This document shows, piece by piece, positions 49,995 through 60,424 of a stretch of DNA of 64,000 bases. Within the stretch, counting starts at the first letter, position 1. Every line of letters starts with the position of its first letter. A program made the translations under genes and the position numbers. Origin of the DNA: Diaporthe sp. PMI_573. Lineage: Eukaryota; Ascomycota; Sordariomycetes; Diaporthales; Diaporthaceae. Location: positions 1-64,000 of the forward strand of contig JAJTUP010000044.1 in the NCBI GenBank assembly GCA_021399435.1, given 5' to 3'. Below the pieces are notes generated by a model. That model had not been told where the DNA came from. It saw only the letters and a program-made list of their open reading frames with translations, and ran no database searches.

Positions 49995-50188
49995 CCGTAT
50001 TAATTCACCAAATTCGTCCAACCCCCTGTCAGTGGCAGAAGCCAATTGAACTCTGTATTCAAAGGAAAAGTGGAGAGATCTGGTGGTTCAATGTGGCTCG
50101 ACGAAAACCCTAAACCATCCTTAGACTGTCACTAAGCTGTGTTAAGGGATGACAGGGGTTTGGGCGAATTTGGTGAATTAATACGGTA
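49995..50188. mobile_element. MITE copy 2, inverted relative to copy 1
   Basis: 194 bp between TA dinucleotides (49993-49994 and 50189-50190), with the same CCGTATTAATTCACCAAA ends as copy 1. Its interior is the reverse complement of copy 1 with a few differences (4 bp shorter). Non-coding. Confidence 0.88.
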
Positions 50189-50190
50189 CT

Positions 50191-50782
50191 GCACCATGCG
50201 CTCTGCATCACCAGACTGCGCTATGCCTGCTTTCGGTAAGGACAACGGCTGATCGGCCATGCACCATGTCCCAGGATGTGCAAGGTTGAATGAGAGCCCC
50301 ACATGTTGAATTTGCCGCGATATAGACTTTCGGGAAACCTAGTCTCAAGAACCACATGTGTGAGGGTCAATTTCCCTCTTGCGTGCGAGATTGCGTGACT
50401 TGATTGAATGTCCAAGGAAGGATCCCATAGATCCCGAAGATCCCCAATCTCGGCTATACCCTCATCTATTCTGTCGAGTAAGGGCATCCAGGCCCTCCAG
50501 TGGCAGCTCATGCACGGTGGGTATTTGTTCGGTAGGCGTTCCCAGGGGGCAATCCAGGTCTTTACCTAATCCGTCCGCCGCCATCACGAATGGCGCAAAG
50601 GTGTTGGAAATCTTGGTCCAAGTCAGAATCGTTCATGTCAGGTTTAGTAGTAGTCGCCATGATGCTATGATGAACGTCGGAAAAAGTATGTAAGTAAGTT
50701 GCGTGCTTGAGAATGAGCACCTGACAAGTTTTCTATAAAGAGTAAAGGCAACCGACAAGCGCGTCTGATTGCTGTGTTACGT
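50191..50782. other. No gene recognised
   Basis: Unique-looking sequence between the MITE and the hAT-C2 fragment; no supported feature. Confidence 0.4.
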
Positions 50783-51477
50783 CGAAGAAGCATTTCCAAC
50801 GACTTCTAATGGAATGGATCGTGGAGGCCAACCTCTCGTTCGAAACGGCAGAACACGACAAGCTCAGGAAGATTTTCGCATATCTGAACCCTTGCGTGAA
50901 GCTCTGTGACGCCAATCTTTCCGCAACATCTATTCGCAGGAAAATCGTGGCATCATACGAACAGCACAAGACGAAGGTTATGGAGGTCCTCCAGAGCTCT
51001 CCCGGCCTAATTCACGTCTCTTTTGATGGCTGGAGGTCCGGAAATCGGCACGCGTTATATGGGATTATGTGCTTCTTCCAAGACGAGAAAAACAAGCCCC
51101 GCAAAATCGTCCTTGGAGTACCCGAGGTCTCTACTCGCCATTCTGGCACAAATATTGCAGCAGAAGTCCTCGAGATTATCGATTCATATGGTATAAAGAA
51201 TAAGATCGGGTATTTCACGCTTGATAACGCCGAAAGCAACGATTCAGCAATGGCTGTGATCGGAGGAGAGTTGGGCTTCGATGGACGCAAGCGCAGAGGT
51301 CGATGCTTTGGGCCACATACTCAACCTCTCTGCCAAAGCATTGCTTTTTGGCTCCAATCCAGAGGCATTTGAGAATCAGCTCTCCGGCGCAGCAGCGTTA
51401 TCTGAAACTGAACACGATCTTTGGAGGAGGAGAGGGCCAGTCGGGAAGCTCCACAACCTCGTTGTTGACATCGACAG
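50783..51477 (+). pseudogene. hAT-C2 transposase fragment
   Basis: Internal piece of the family C transposase starting at KKHFQRLLMEWIVEANLSFE and running through VSFDGWRS and TLDNAESND; an extra G near 51311 (CTTTGGGCC instead of CTTTGGCC) shifts frame, and it continues as HILNLSAKALLFG to WRRRGPVGKLHNLVVDID. Near-identical to 19917-20562. Both ends are cut: left by unrelated sequence, right by a Gypsy RNase H fragment at about 51478. Confidence 0.85.
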
Positions 51478-52570
51478 TACAGCAGGGCTTGGTGATCGGT
51501 CACCACAAAGAACTTTTGACCTTGGAGTTCTGGACAGAAATGCTCGAGGGTTTGAACAACTGCTAATAGCTCCCGATCCTGGATAGGGTATGCTCTCTCC
51601 GCAGGAGTCATCGTCTTTGAGGCATATCCCACTGGCTTCCAGGTACCGTCATCCTGTTGTTGCCAGATAACACCCCCGGTGGCGTTCCGGGAGGCGTCGG
51701 TCTCAACACGTGTTGGCCTTCCCGGTTTGAAGAAGGCGAGCACCGGTGCTTTACAAGCTAGCTGCTTCATCTCCTCAAAGGCTGTCCTCTGCTCAGGTCC
51801 CATCTCGAACGGGGCATCCTTCTTCAGCAGTCGGTTCAGTGGTTCTGCAATCCCACTGGCATGGTGGGTAAACATTCGAATATAGTTGCACAGACCTATT
51901 AAAGACCGGATAGCGGTCCGGCTGGTAAGGTCTTCAAACCTCCACTCGCTGATTGCTCTAATCTTAGCTGGGTCGATACTGATTCCAACACCAGCTTCCA
52001 TCGTAATACCCAGGTAGTCCACCTTGGACACATTGAACCGTGACTTCTTGATGTCGCCTTGGAGGTCAGCCTTATGCAGCCTGTAGATGACTTCCTCGCA
52101 GTAATCCCAGTGTTCTCGTTCATCTTCGCCCAAGTAGATCAGCACATCATCAGCATAGGCGCTGGCGCAGAAGTCTAGGAGTTCGTGGAGCTGGGAGTTG
52201 ATAAACTGCTGCCACCAGGCTGGGCCAACCTTTAGACCAAAGGGTAGGACTTTCCACTGGAAGATGCCTTGACGGGTACGGAATGCCGTCAGGTACTCAG
52301 ACCCCACTGCCATACGGAGTCGGTGGAAGGCCTGGATAATATCAATCTTCGAGAAACGGCGGGCATTCCGGCAGTTAAAGACCGTTCCATTCAAGTCGGG
52401 CGCTGGGACAAGGCGGTTCTTAAGAAACTGGTTGCGCCAGCGGTAGTCAATGCAGAATCGTCGGTCTGAGGAACGCGGCTTTGGGACAAAGAGTACTGGG
52501 GCTGCATCTGTTCTCATACAGCGCTCAATGAATCCCAGCTTCAGCAGCTTAGAGGTAAAGGATAAGCGTT
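51478..52570 (-). pseudogene. Gypsy reverse transcriptase/RNase H fragment
   Basis: Minus-strand frame: FTSKLLKLGFIERCMRTDAA (start of RT), FSKIDIIQAFHRLRM, the FQWKVLPFGLK block, the catalytic SAYADDVLIYL (YADD), LGITMEAGVGI, and the RNase H start VETDASRNATGG, DRELLAVVQTLEHF, VVTDHQALLYC, where it is cut. The ~350 residues are open. The ends are fused to hAT-C2 (left) and to the pogo-like element (right) without visible target duplications. Confidence 0.88.
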
Positions 52571-53534
52571 ACTTGACGCTTATCCCAGCCATTCTTCTCA
52601 GCCTTCGCCTGGACTGACTTTGCGCCTTTATGCTCGTACGTACAGCCAGAGTTGAACTGAAGGGAACAGGCGTTTCATCGAAGTTGAGTATATTGGCTTT
52701 GCGAAAGCGACTAGTCTCTGGCGAGTGGGCTATATTCCGTATTGTAGGCAGCAACGGCCCTGGAGCCTTTAGCAGAGAGTTACGCTTGATGTATTGGAGA
52801 AATCGGTTGACAACAGGAACGTATTCCTGAGGCAACTTTGTAGCCTTTTTCGTAATGCGTCGGCGCGTTATTCGATAGCGGCGTTTGAAGCCAGCCAACC
52901 AGCCATTAGAGAAGACGAAGACCTTCTCAGAGTCAGGACAAGTCTCTTTCCAGATTTGCTTAGAATTCCGCCGGAACCAGGAGACAATTGTTATCTTATT
53001 CTCCTGACGAGCTTCACAGAATAACACATACAGGCGCTCCTCCAGATCTGGCCAGAGAGGACTATAAGGCTTATCCAATGCCTCATTAGCCATGATCTTG
53101 ATCCGATTCCTCCACCAGTTTCGTATAGTATCCGGAGGAATCTTGAAGAAGACGTAGGCCTCCTCGTACGTTGATTGCCGATACCCATCAACAGGAGCCT
53201 CGAAGCCTTCCCTCTGTCGGGTATGAGGATTCCAGCTGTCGTCGATGCGTACCCGGTGATGCTGAAGGAAGAGGAGTACTTCAATACGCTTCTTATGCGA
53301 ATAAGAACGCTCGATTCGCTGGATTGGCTTGAAAGAAGGCGGTTTTCGCTTTTCTAAAGGGAATGGCTTCCTCCCAGGCCTTTTAGGCTGTATAGGCCGT
53401 ACCGCGTTGGTTGAAAGCTCAGTCAGAGGAGGCATGCTGCGCGCACCTGTCTCAGAATTGTCAGAATCGTCGATATCGTTGTCACGCAGCAGTGGGAATA
53501 GCTTCAAAAGTCGGTTCTGGCCAGGAGAATGCAA
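52571..53534 (-). pseudogene. CENP-B/pogo-type transposase, N-terminal half
   Basis: DNA-binding half of a DDE_1 transposase: Arg/Pro/Lys-rich start, KRIEVLLFLQHHRV, FFKIPPDTIRNWWRNR (first HTH), a CENP-B-type HTH (SWFRRNSKQIWKE, FSNGWLAGFKRRYRI) and the first catalytic Asp in NFDETPVPF. One base is off just after this motif (about 52665), and the shifted frame continues with the expected GAKSVQAKAEKNGWDKRQVT before ending at the Gypsy junction. The two other catalytic Asp are absent. No ATG begins the frame; the first ATG may lie beyond the inserted foldback element. Confidence 0.78.
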
Positions 53535-53536
53535 TA

Positions 53537-53782
53537 CACCTCCACAGGGGTAATAAACGTTAATTCTTCAAGTCGTGGCCCATCAGACCCACAGTAAATG
53601 GCAGGTTACCTTTCTAGCATTTTCTATGGTAAAGGAACATGCGCAGATCGGTTGACTTTTCAGGAATAGCTTCAGCTACCTCAGCTCTGGTGTGCCCAAC
53701 CAGAGCAAACTGCGTACCGCGGTCCTGTGGGTCTTGTGGGTCGCGACTTGAAGAATTAACGTTTATTACCCCTGTGGAGGTG
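53537..53782. mobile_element. 246-bp foldback/MITE in pogo-2
   Basis: Perfect 39-bp inverted termini (start CACCTCCACAGGGGTAAT; 53537-53575 and 53744-53782), extended imperfectly by about 20 bp, and flanked by TA on both sides (53535-53536, 53783-53784). No coding capacity. TA targeting suggests mobilisation by a Tc1/mariner-type transposase. Confidence 0.9.
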
Positions 53783-54150
53783 TAGGGGCTCGGAAATACC
53801 TGGGAATTGGGTTATGCGGCCTTGGCGAGGCGTTAAACTGGTTTTGGCAGCGCGTTAGGCCTGTTATCGTTAGAAAGGCTGGGGAGGCCTGCTAGCGTAA
53901 AATTGAATTTTCTCAATTAATACGGTACTCTTATGCTGCGGGGTAAGTATGAAGCGTGCTAATTTCTATTGCGGGGTCGTGCCGGGTCTCGGCGTTCTCT
54001 CTCCTGTTGATCCGCAGCACGTGCGCGGGTCCCTGCGGGCAACGTGCAATTTCAACGTTCCGCCTCACGACGTCCTCGACAGGACGTGGAGAACCTCACT
54101 AATTTCCTATCAACCATTATCAACAGGAGGACAGGCGAATAGTGGAACCT

Positions 54151-57100
54151 ATGGTTATGGACGCGAACGAATCTCGCCATCCAACTCCATTACCGACGCG
54201 GGTGAATCGCGCTTGTCAACGATGCCGGCGAAACAAATCTAGAGTCAGTCACGTTCCTTTAGGTCTAATCAAAACTCACATCCAATATAGTGCGACCCAT
54301 ACCGGCCATGCTCGCTCTGTACCAGAGCCAATGCCCGCTGCATCACGGATGAAGCGTCTGGGGAAAGTCGTCCTCAAAAGTGAGTATTAAGATCTTTTCT
54401 GTGGAAGCATTCCCTTATTAGAGCTCTGCGGCAATCTCCCTGGCCTTGAACTCTGGTTATATGCCTCAGCATGTGGTTAAAAGATTAGAAACATGCTTTC
54501 GTACTTCAGGTAGCTAACATTGGCTGACTGAAATTAACCTTGCAGAGATACTAGCGTTGGACACTCCGCTCTTGACAGCCCCGCGACTTCCAGGCCCCAT
54601 GCAACCAAGAAACGTAGAACTCTTGATCTTGAATCTGAGGATTCTCATTTGCCAGATGCCACTCGTGCTATATCTCATGCACACTCTGCTAGTCCTGCTT
54701 CTGAAACAATAAGTGCTCGGTCCTATAGTCACCACACGCACACCGATTACGGAGAAGCAGAACCGACAATAGGCATAGCTCGCCAGGTAAATAAGTTCTC
54801 TCATATTCATTCGAGGCTGGCAAGAAATTACATGGCTGTCAATTCTCGTTCAGAGGGAACAAATTCCCGTGGTCTCAAGCAGAACATCTTACTTGCAGCT
54901 CAGTCCTGTCTTACCCATCCCTCAGATGGAAGCCAGATACAGGTTAGAAAGTGGTGGTCAACTAAAAGGTGGTATTCAAGATGCCTAATGCGCATAGTGG
55001 CAATAGACGTCGTCCCCAGCGTCGGTCGTGATGACGTAGGGCTAGAAGCTGACAATATAGGTAGATTTATGGCCTGGGCCAGCAAAATATCGACGAAGAC
55101 GCAGTGAATGCTATACCTGGAGCCGGCCAAACACCTTCAGGCAACTCCGCGACCTCTGAAAGACATCCGATACAGTCGTACTTAAGATACGGACTGCCTC
55201 CTAGAGATATCATACTATCTCTTCTAGCTGAATACTTCACGTCGGTCCACTGGTTTTCATTGGTTGTTTACGAGCCAAAGTTTTATGAAACCTTCCTTAC
55301 TATCCAGGATGGCTTTGCAGAGCCACGGTTGAAACCATACTTGATCACATTATCGGTCATGCTTGGTCTCGCTGCGTGGTACAAGTCTCATAGGCTGGGA
55401 ACGGCAACCCCTAGCTTGGGGAAGCCCTGGCAAGATTGGAGCTCAAGACTCATTGGAAATGCAGAGCTGGAATTGCTTGAGCTCATGGACCAAAACTCTA
55501 TCCCCGCAACACAGACATTGATACTCCTTGGCTCGTTCTATGTATATCATGGACGCCCGAATCTCTCGTTTTCGTTGCTGGGAGCCAGCATAAAGGGTGC
55601 TCAGGCGCTTGGCTTACATCGAGAACATTCCCCAAGCTCATTCCACGACAGTGAGGAAAGGAAGAGAGTCTGGTGGACAATTTATACATGGGACAGGTAA
55701 GTCTCACACACCGTACTTGCAGCTCATTATTCTCCCACCCGGGCCTTGTTCAAAGATCAGCTGCAGCTCAGATATCTGAAACCTGTACCAGGCTGACCGG
55801 TGTAGATTTGCCGCAATAACCTATGGAAGACCGGTCGGGATCAACGATGGGGATTGCAATATCACTATGCCACTCGATTTTACCGAAGCTATTCATTTCG
55901 ACGAAGCCTCGCACGCAGACAAAGACTCCCGAATCTGCTTCTCCCCCTACCAGAGAGAGCTAAACAAATTATACATGATCGCATCTCCTGTGATCCGAAC
56001 TGTCTACGGAAGCCGCTTGGGGCGGAAGCATCGACGTGCTGAGCGAGACGCATACCTGCAACTCGTACAAGACGTCACCGGGAGGCTGTGGGAGTGGCGG
56101 CAGTCGTTGCCGCCGCATTTACTGATAGATTTGAGTCAAGATTGCTCTGCTGACATGACAGCGGCTTCAAAAGCTCATGTCCTCCAACCACTTGCGCTGC
56201 AATTGACCTTCGATAATCTCCTCATCATCATTCATCGCCCGTTCCTAGCTCAGCAGATCGACACCTTACGAGAGGACTGCACCCCGCCAAGTGCCAGCCA
56301 TGAGCCTTGTCCCTCGAACTTGAATTCGCGGCGAAACTCTACATTCTCCCCAACCTCGCCATCGTCCAGCCCTCGGCAGTGGTGGGACGCAGCGGTGAGG
56401 ACGGCTATGGTGACGGAGTTGCCCCAATTGGCCCAGCTGGCAACGGATAGCCATCTCGTTGCGTTTCTAGCGATCAACCTCTTCAACTCGGCAATAGTTA
56501 TGGTGGTCATGGCACTCGCAGACCCACTGTCTGACAAGGCACAGGAGGTGAAGCGTACAATTACGCGAGTGTTTCGCTTACAGCAAGCTTTTGGAAGACG
56601 CTCAAAGTTGTCGACGCAGAGCAGCGTCGTGTTGAGGAATGTCATCCAACTCTTGCTTCGTCGAGAAGCTGATGTTATCTTGACACCAGTAGGGAGAACG
56701 AATAATAAGGCCGGCACAAACGACGATTTAGCTTCGCCAAGCCAGCGCTCAATTTCCATTGAAGAGACTCTCAACCTGCCTCTTGCACAGCCGATGAGTT
56801 TCGAAAACCAGGGTCTGGAAAACGAAAGTTTCAATTATGCCAATGGCCAATTGAGCTATGATGAAAGCCTAGCATCAGTACAGAGAGGCATGTCATCGTC
56901 TGCTGCAATTACTCGCAAACGATGGCTAGATTTGCTGACGTTACTCTTCTTAAAGCTTTCTCAAGTGGTCTGGATGGTTCCAGTCGAAATACCGTGTCAA
57001 CATCCCACCTAACTTCGGACACTCACGGCTCTCAGCCAGCCACCATTCCCATGAGTAACTTCGAGAGTCATGATTGGGCCAGCATTGAATATCAAACGCC

Positions 57101-57290
57101 GGGGCCTAATACAATGTCGAATGGCTTAGTCGGCATCGACGACAGTAGCGCAGGCGTCTACTGGTTCTGGAATACAGTGTGGAATGAGAATCGTAAGTGA
57201 CGCAAACAGTTGCCCCAGATTCGACTTTACCTAACGTTTCGTGCAGCTTTGCATGAGGAAAACGGCAGCACATATCCAGAGGCTTCTTAA
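54151..57290 (+). CDS. Zn2Cys6 transcription factor (fungal_trans family)
   Basis: Binuclear zinc-cluster regulator. Exons: 54151-54243, 54291-about 54380, 54546-55060, 55105-55696, 55806-57192, 57247-57290. The cluster is split by the first intron: ACQRCRRNKSR then CDPYRPCSLCTRANARC, giving C-x2-C-x6-C-x5-C-x2-C-x6-C. The middle-homology domain follows (LLAEYFTSVHWFSLVVYEP, LGLAAWYKSHRLG, ALGLHREH, RVWWTIYTWDRFAAITYGRPVGIND) and ends in GSTYPEAS. Near 56930-56936 one base appears lost: the frame passes from KRWLD to ADVTLLKAFSSGLD only with a 1-nt correction. The third exon's 3' half is uncertain and may hide another intron. It neighbours a polyol dehydrogenase and a sugar transporter, so a role in their control is inferred. 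Confidence 0.85.
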
Positions 57291-57985
57291 GTTCAACACG
57301 CATGTGTGCTTAGTGAAGTGCACATGGCGCTCGCCTTGAGGCCCAACGGAGCTGGATGTCACAGGCAACCAACCTGCAGCATAACATAGTCACAACTTCA
57401 GAATCCGAGACCTTTTAAAGGTATGTCAGGGGTCACGGTCACACCCTTAGACTCAGCACCATGTTGACCATCGATAGTGCATCAAGGGTCTCACTTAACA
57501 CGTTAATAGCGCAGCTTAGGTTATACGATCAGTACGCGGCCGGACAAAGGAAGGAGGGGCTATGCGAAGGGAGGAGGGAGTTGGAAGAAGGAAGTCAGCA
57601 GGAATAACGCAGCGCCAGCACAGCGTAAGGGTAGAGCTCCAGCTATAATACGGGAGAGAGGGAGAGGACGGACAAGGAAGAAGGGGAGGAAGCCAGTATT
57701 CAGTTGTCCCTTGTCATATGGATTTCTTCTATATACTGCACACACTGCGCCCACGCTGCGTATACCGAGTCACTCTACTCGTCACCCTTTCACCTTACAG
57801 GGTACCTTTGCGGGCATAACGGACGCCCTTGATCATGCACACCCAGCCCTGAGCATCGCTCGCAATGAGAATATTGACACAATAACGTCCTATGCCGGTC
57901 CAAAGCGAAGAAATCATGTTTATTGCAGTTTGCGAATGTTGAGTCGCTTACTGCTTGATTCTTCTGAAATTCGAATGATGTTTGG
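57291..57985. other. No gene recognised (convergent 3' regions)
   Basis: Between the stops of the regulator and of the dehydrogenase. 57540-57680 is purine-rich (GGAGGAAGG-like). No supported gene. Confidence 0.45.
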
Positions 57986-59173
57986 CTAGCCAACCAAGCT
58001 GGCATCTATCCCCGGACCATAAATTATAGTCTTGATGCCGTTATGCCCGACAACATTCATAAAAGCCTTTTCCGCCTCGCCGAAAGAGAATTGATGTGTA
58101 ATCATATCTTTAAGTCCCACACGTTGGGAACTCAGGAGCTCCACCGCCAAGTCATAATCGCCTGGGCCATATCGAAAGCTTCCCTTCAACACCGCTTCTT
58201 TGTCACAAATCTGGCCGATGGGGAGGTTAATTCGCGGAGAACCTAGACCAGCTTGTACGAAGGTGCCACCTCGTTTGAGACTGTGAAGTCCGCATTCGAT
58301 ACACGATTCGACTCCCGTGGCATCAATGACAACATCTGCACCCTCACCCAGCTTCGCAGCAGTGCAGAGCTCTTGCGCATTCGATTCGGGAGCATGGGAT
58401 GGCATTCGAAATGTGTAAGTGGCACCGGAGCGCTTCGCAAAGGCCAGGCGATCTTCTGCAATATCGATAGACACTATGCTGGCAGCGCCAAATGCCCTGG
58501 CAACAGCGCAACAGAGTAGTCCAATCGGTCCGGCGCCAAATATGGCGAAGCTTTTGCCTTGCGCGTCTCCAGCAAGACGACAGCAATGCACTGCGACACT
58601 CAAGGGCTCAACGAGCGCACCTTCGCGGAGTGAAACCTGACTTGGAAGCAGATGGCAGCATTCTTCTGGGAGAACATAGTAGGTCGCAAGGGTCCCGTCG
58701 TATGGTGGCGTCGCAGCGAATTTGACATCCGGGCAAAGATTGTAACGGCCGCTCCTGCACTTTTGGCAATTATTGCAAGCTGCACCAGGCTCAAGGGCTA
58801 CTCGGTCGCCGGCTTTCAGGCTCTTGACAGCCGATCCACATTCTTCAATGATTCCTGCCGATTCGTGGCCCAGGACGATGGGTTTGTCGACGACGTACCT
58901 GCCGATTCGCCCATGTTGCCAATAATGAATCTTACAGATGAGATCGTGAGCATTAATTGTCCGGAATATCAGTGGAAAAGCGCGCATCAGCTGATGCGAT
59001 ATCATAGGTGATCTTACATCTGAGCCACAAAGTCCAGTTACCATAACTTTTACTAGCACATCTCTTGTCGAACGCAGGATCGGCTTGGCGCGAACCTCAT
59101 ACAGGAATTTTCCCTGCTCTTGAAGGACGAATGATTCGTTTTTCCCAGCAGGTGTTTGTACCTCGGCTAGCAC
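57986..59173 (-). CDS. Polyol (xylitol/sorbitol-type) dehydrogenase
   Basis: Zinc-dependent medium-chain dehydrogenase of the sorbitol/xylitol/L-arabinitol dehydrogenase group, oxidising a sugar alcohol to a ketose with NAD(P)+. Exon 1 58,- i.e. 59018-59173, an 87-nt in-frame intron (58931-59017, GTAAGA to TGTAAG), exon 2 57986-58930. Splicing joins GLCGSD to IHYWQHGRIG, the family signature with the catalytic-zinc Cys. Then GHESAGIIEECG, the structural-zinc cysteines (CNNCQKCRSGRYNLC), EPLSVAVH, and the Rossmann motif GAGPIG. Length ~366 aa after splicing is typical. The expected start (M-x-EVQTPAGKN) is a GTG here; no in-frame ATG lies just upstream, so the start is lost or in an upstream exon. 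Substrate cannot be decided from sequence alone. Divergent from the transporter at 60425. Confidence 0.88.
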   Translation of the reverse strand: MLAEVQTPAGKNESFVLQEQGKFLYEVRAKPILRSTRDVLVKVMVTGLCGSDVRSPMISHQLMRAFPLIFRTINAHDLICKIHYWQHGRIGRYVVDKPIVLGHESAGIIEECGSAVKSLKAGDRVALEPGAACNNCQKCRSGRYNLCPDVKFAATPPYDGTLATYYVLPEECCHLLPSQVSLREGALVEPLSVAVHCCRLAGDAQGKSFAIFGAGPIGLLCCAVARAFGAASIVSIDIAEDRLAFAKRSGATYTFRMPSHAPESNAQELCTAAKLGEGADVVIDATGVESCIECGLHSLKRGGTFVQAGLGSPRINLPIGQICDKEAVLKGSFRYGPGDYDLAVELLSSQRVGLKDMITHQFSFGEAEKAFMNVVGHNGIKTIIYGPGIDASLVG

Positions 59174-60424
59174 GTCATTGTGTGGACCTTTGCAGCGTTG
59201 GTTAGCGAGTCTTCCGCGTCCAAAGAGGGGAGGAAATCATGTACCATTTCCTGGCGCGGATACAGCCGGCGAAGGCGATTCAAGTATTGTCTGAGAGGCC
59301 ATGATTGCATGTCAACAGCAATGGACTGGAAAGGAGTACTGCTAAGTCCAGGTGCTTCGACTTTATACGCGACTGTTTCAAGCTTCCATAGTCTTACCCC
59401 AGTATTCCATGCCTCTCGGTACGAACGAATGTCGATGGCCATCGGATCCGGAGCTCAACTGTGAATTGAGTATCACGTAAGCTATACTTGAGACCCAGAT
59501 GACCGCACATCCGGCGGCTGTGGAGTATGCCCCGCGGCCCACCACTCCACAGCCGCCGGATCGAATGCAGTCGTGGTCTCAAGCATGGAACTCTTCCGCC
59601 GGAACCGCTGGACCGCGAATCTTGCACTTCCCGGTCTGAGAGGATTTCTCGCAGCTGACTGTTTTGGTATAGCGCGTTAGTTAAGACTCGACTCTTATTC
59701 ACAATGTATCTTCTTAATTTCAAGGAACATAAAGAATACTGGGTGAGGCCTTAAGTAGCGCTTGGGTAAGGCCTACTAGCTATTTACTTTACTCGACCCC
59801 TTGCCCTAACTGGCTCTTTCTTAATTCAATTGTCAGCCGGGGAGTAAATTTAATGGGAGTCTCTAGTTTGGAGTGAAAAGGCTGCCTTTGAGATGTCGCT
59901 GACAAAGTGGAGCCGCTATGCCGAAAAGGTCAGCAGCAAGAGATTCCCTCGGACCGGGAAGTGCAAGATTCGTGGTCCCGCCGGAACCGTATCTAGTTCA
60001 TCGTTATCCCTGTTAATACTATATCCTTCCCTGCAATCCTTCGGGCCGATTGACTCGAATCGCCCGGCCACGGGCTACTCACCTCCACAAAGGTCATATT
60101 AACAAGTTTTCCACGGGCTAGACCTACACCTCGCCGGGTCCCAGAGATTAACCTTAGTCGGTCGAAGAAGCCGCGAAAGGTCTTTCCCCGGTGCTTGTCG
60201 CCTGGGGTACTGGGTTTCTGGGGTTGTGGGGCTGTGGGGGACAGCTGGAGAATGATTGCACGTATGTTCATGCGTAGCAATTTATTAAAGGATGCCGACT
60301 TCTTCTCGCCAAACGTCCTGTACTCGTCATTTCTGATTCTTCCTCACAGTCGATCGCCCGGACAGCACCTCCCTCTTAGTACCGCGACTTTCATCTACTG
60401 TTTACCAGCACGGCATTGGTTATT
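59174..60424. promoter_or_regulatory. Divergent dehydrogenase/transporter intergenic region
   Basis: 1.25 kb shared by the two 5' ends. It holds the perfect inverted repeat at 59509-59561. A minus-strand frame at 59167-59442 opens with ATG and runs into the dehydrogenase leader; I do not recognise it. Confidence 0.5.
59509..59561. promoter_or_regulatory. 18-bp perfect inverted repeat, CGG-type operator candidate
   Basis: Arms ATCCGGCGGCTGTGGAGT (59509-59526) and exact reverse complement (59544-59561) with a 17-nt GC-rich spacer. Each arm contains CGGCGG/CCGCCG. Zn2Cys6 dimers bind CGG triplets in inverted, everted or direct order, and such a regulator is encoded 2-5 kb away. It lies about 335 bp from the dehydrogenase start and 865 bp from the transporter start. 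Operator role is an inference. Confidence 0.5.

Larger units (their letters stand above)
52571..53925 (-). mobile_element. Pogo-like element 2, 3' truncated
   Basis: 5' end at 53925 (CCGTATTAATTGAGAAAA in element orientation) next to TA 53926-53927; the outer 12 bases match the MITE family at 1823 and 49995. The transposase N-terminal half follows, and the element is cut by the Gypsy RT fragment at about 52570. A 246-bp TA-flanked foldback element is inserted between the terminus and the gene. Confidence 0.65.

Noticed and set aside
59167..59442. Minus-strand frame of 91 codons before the dehydrogenase
   Set aside because: Opens with ATG but ends within the dehydrogenase leader; I could not connect it to that gene by a credible intron and recognise no family.
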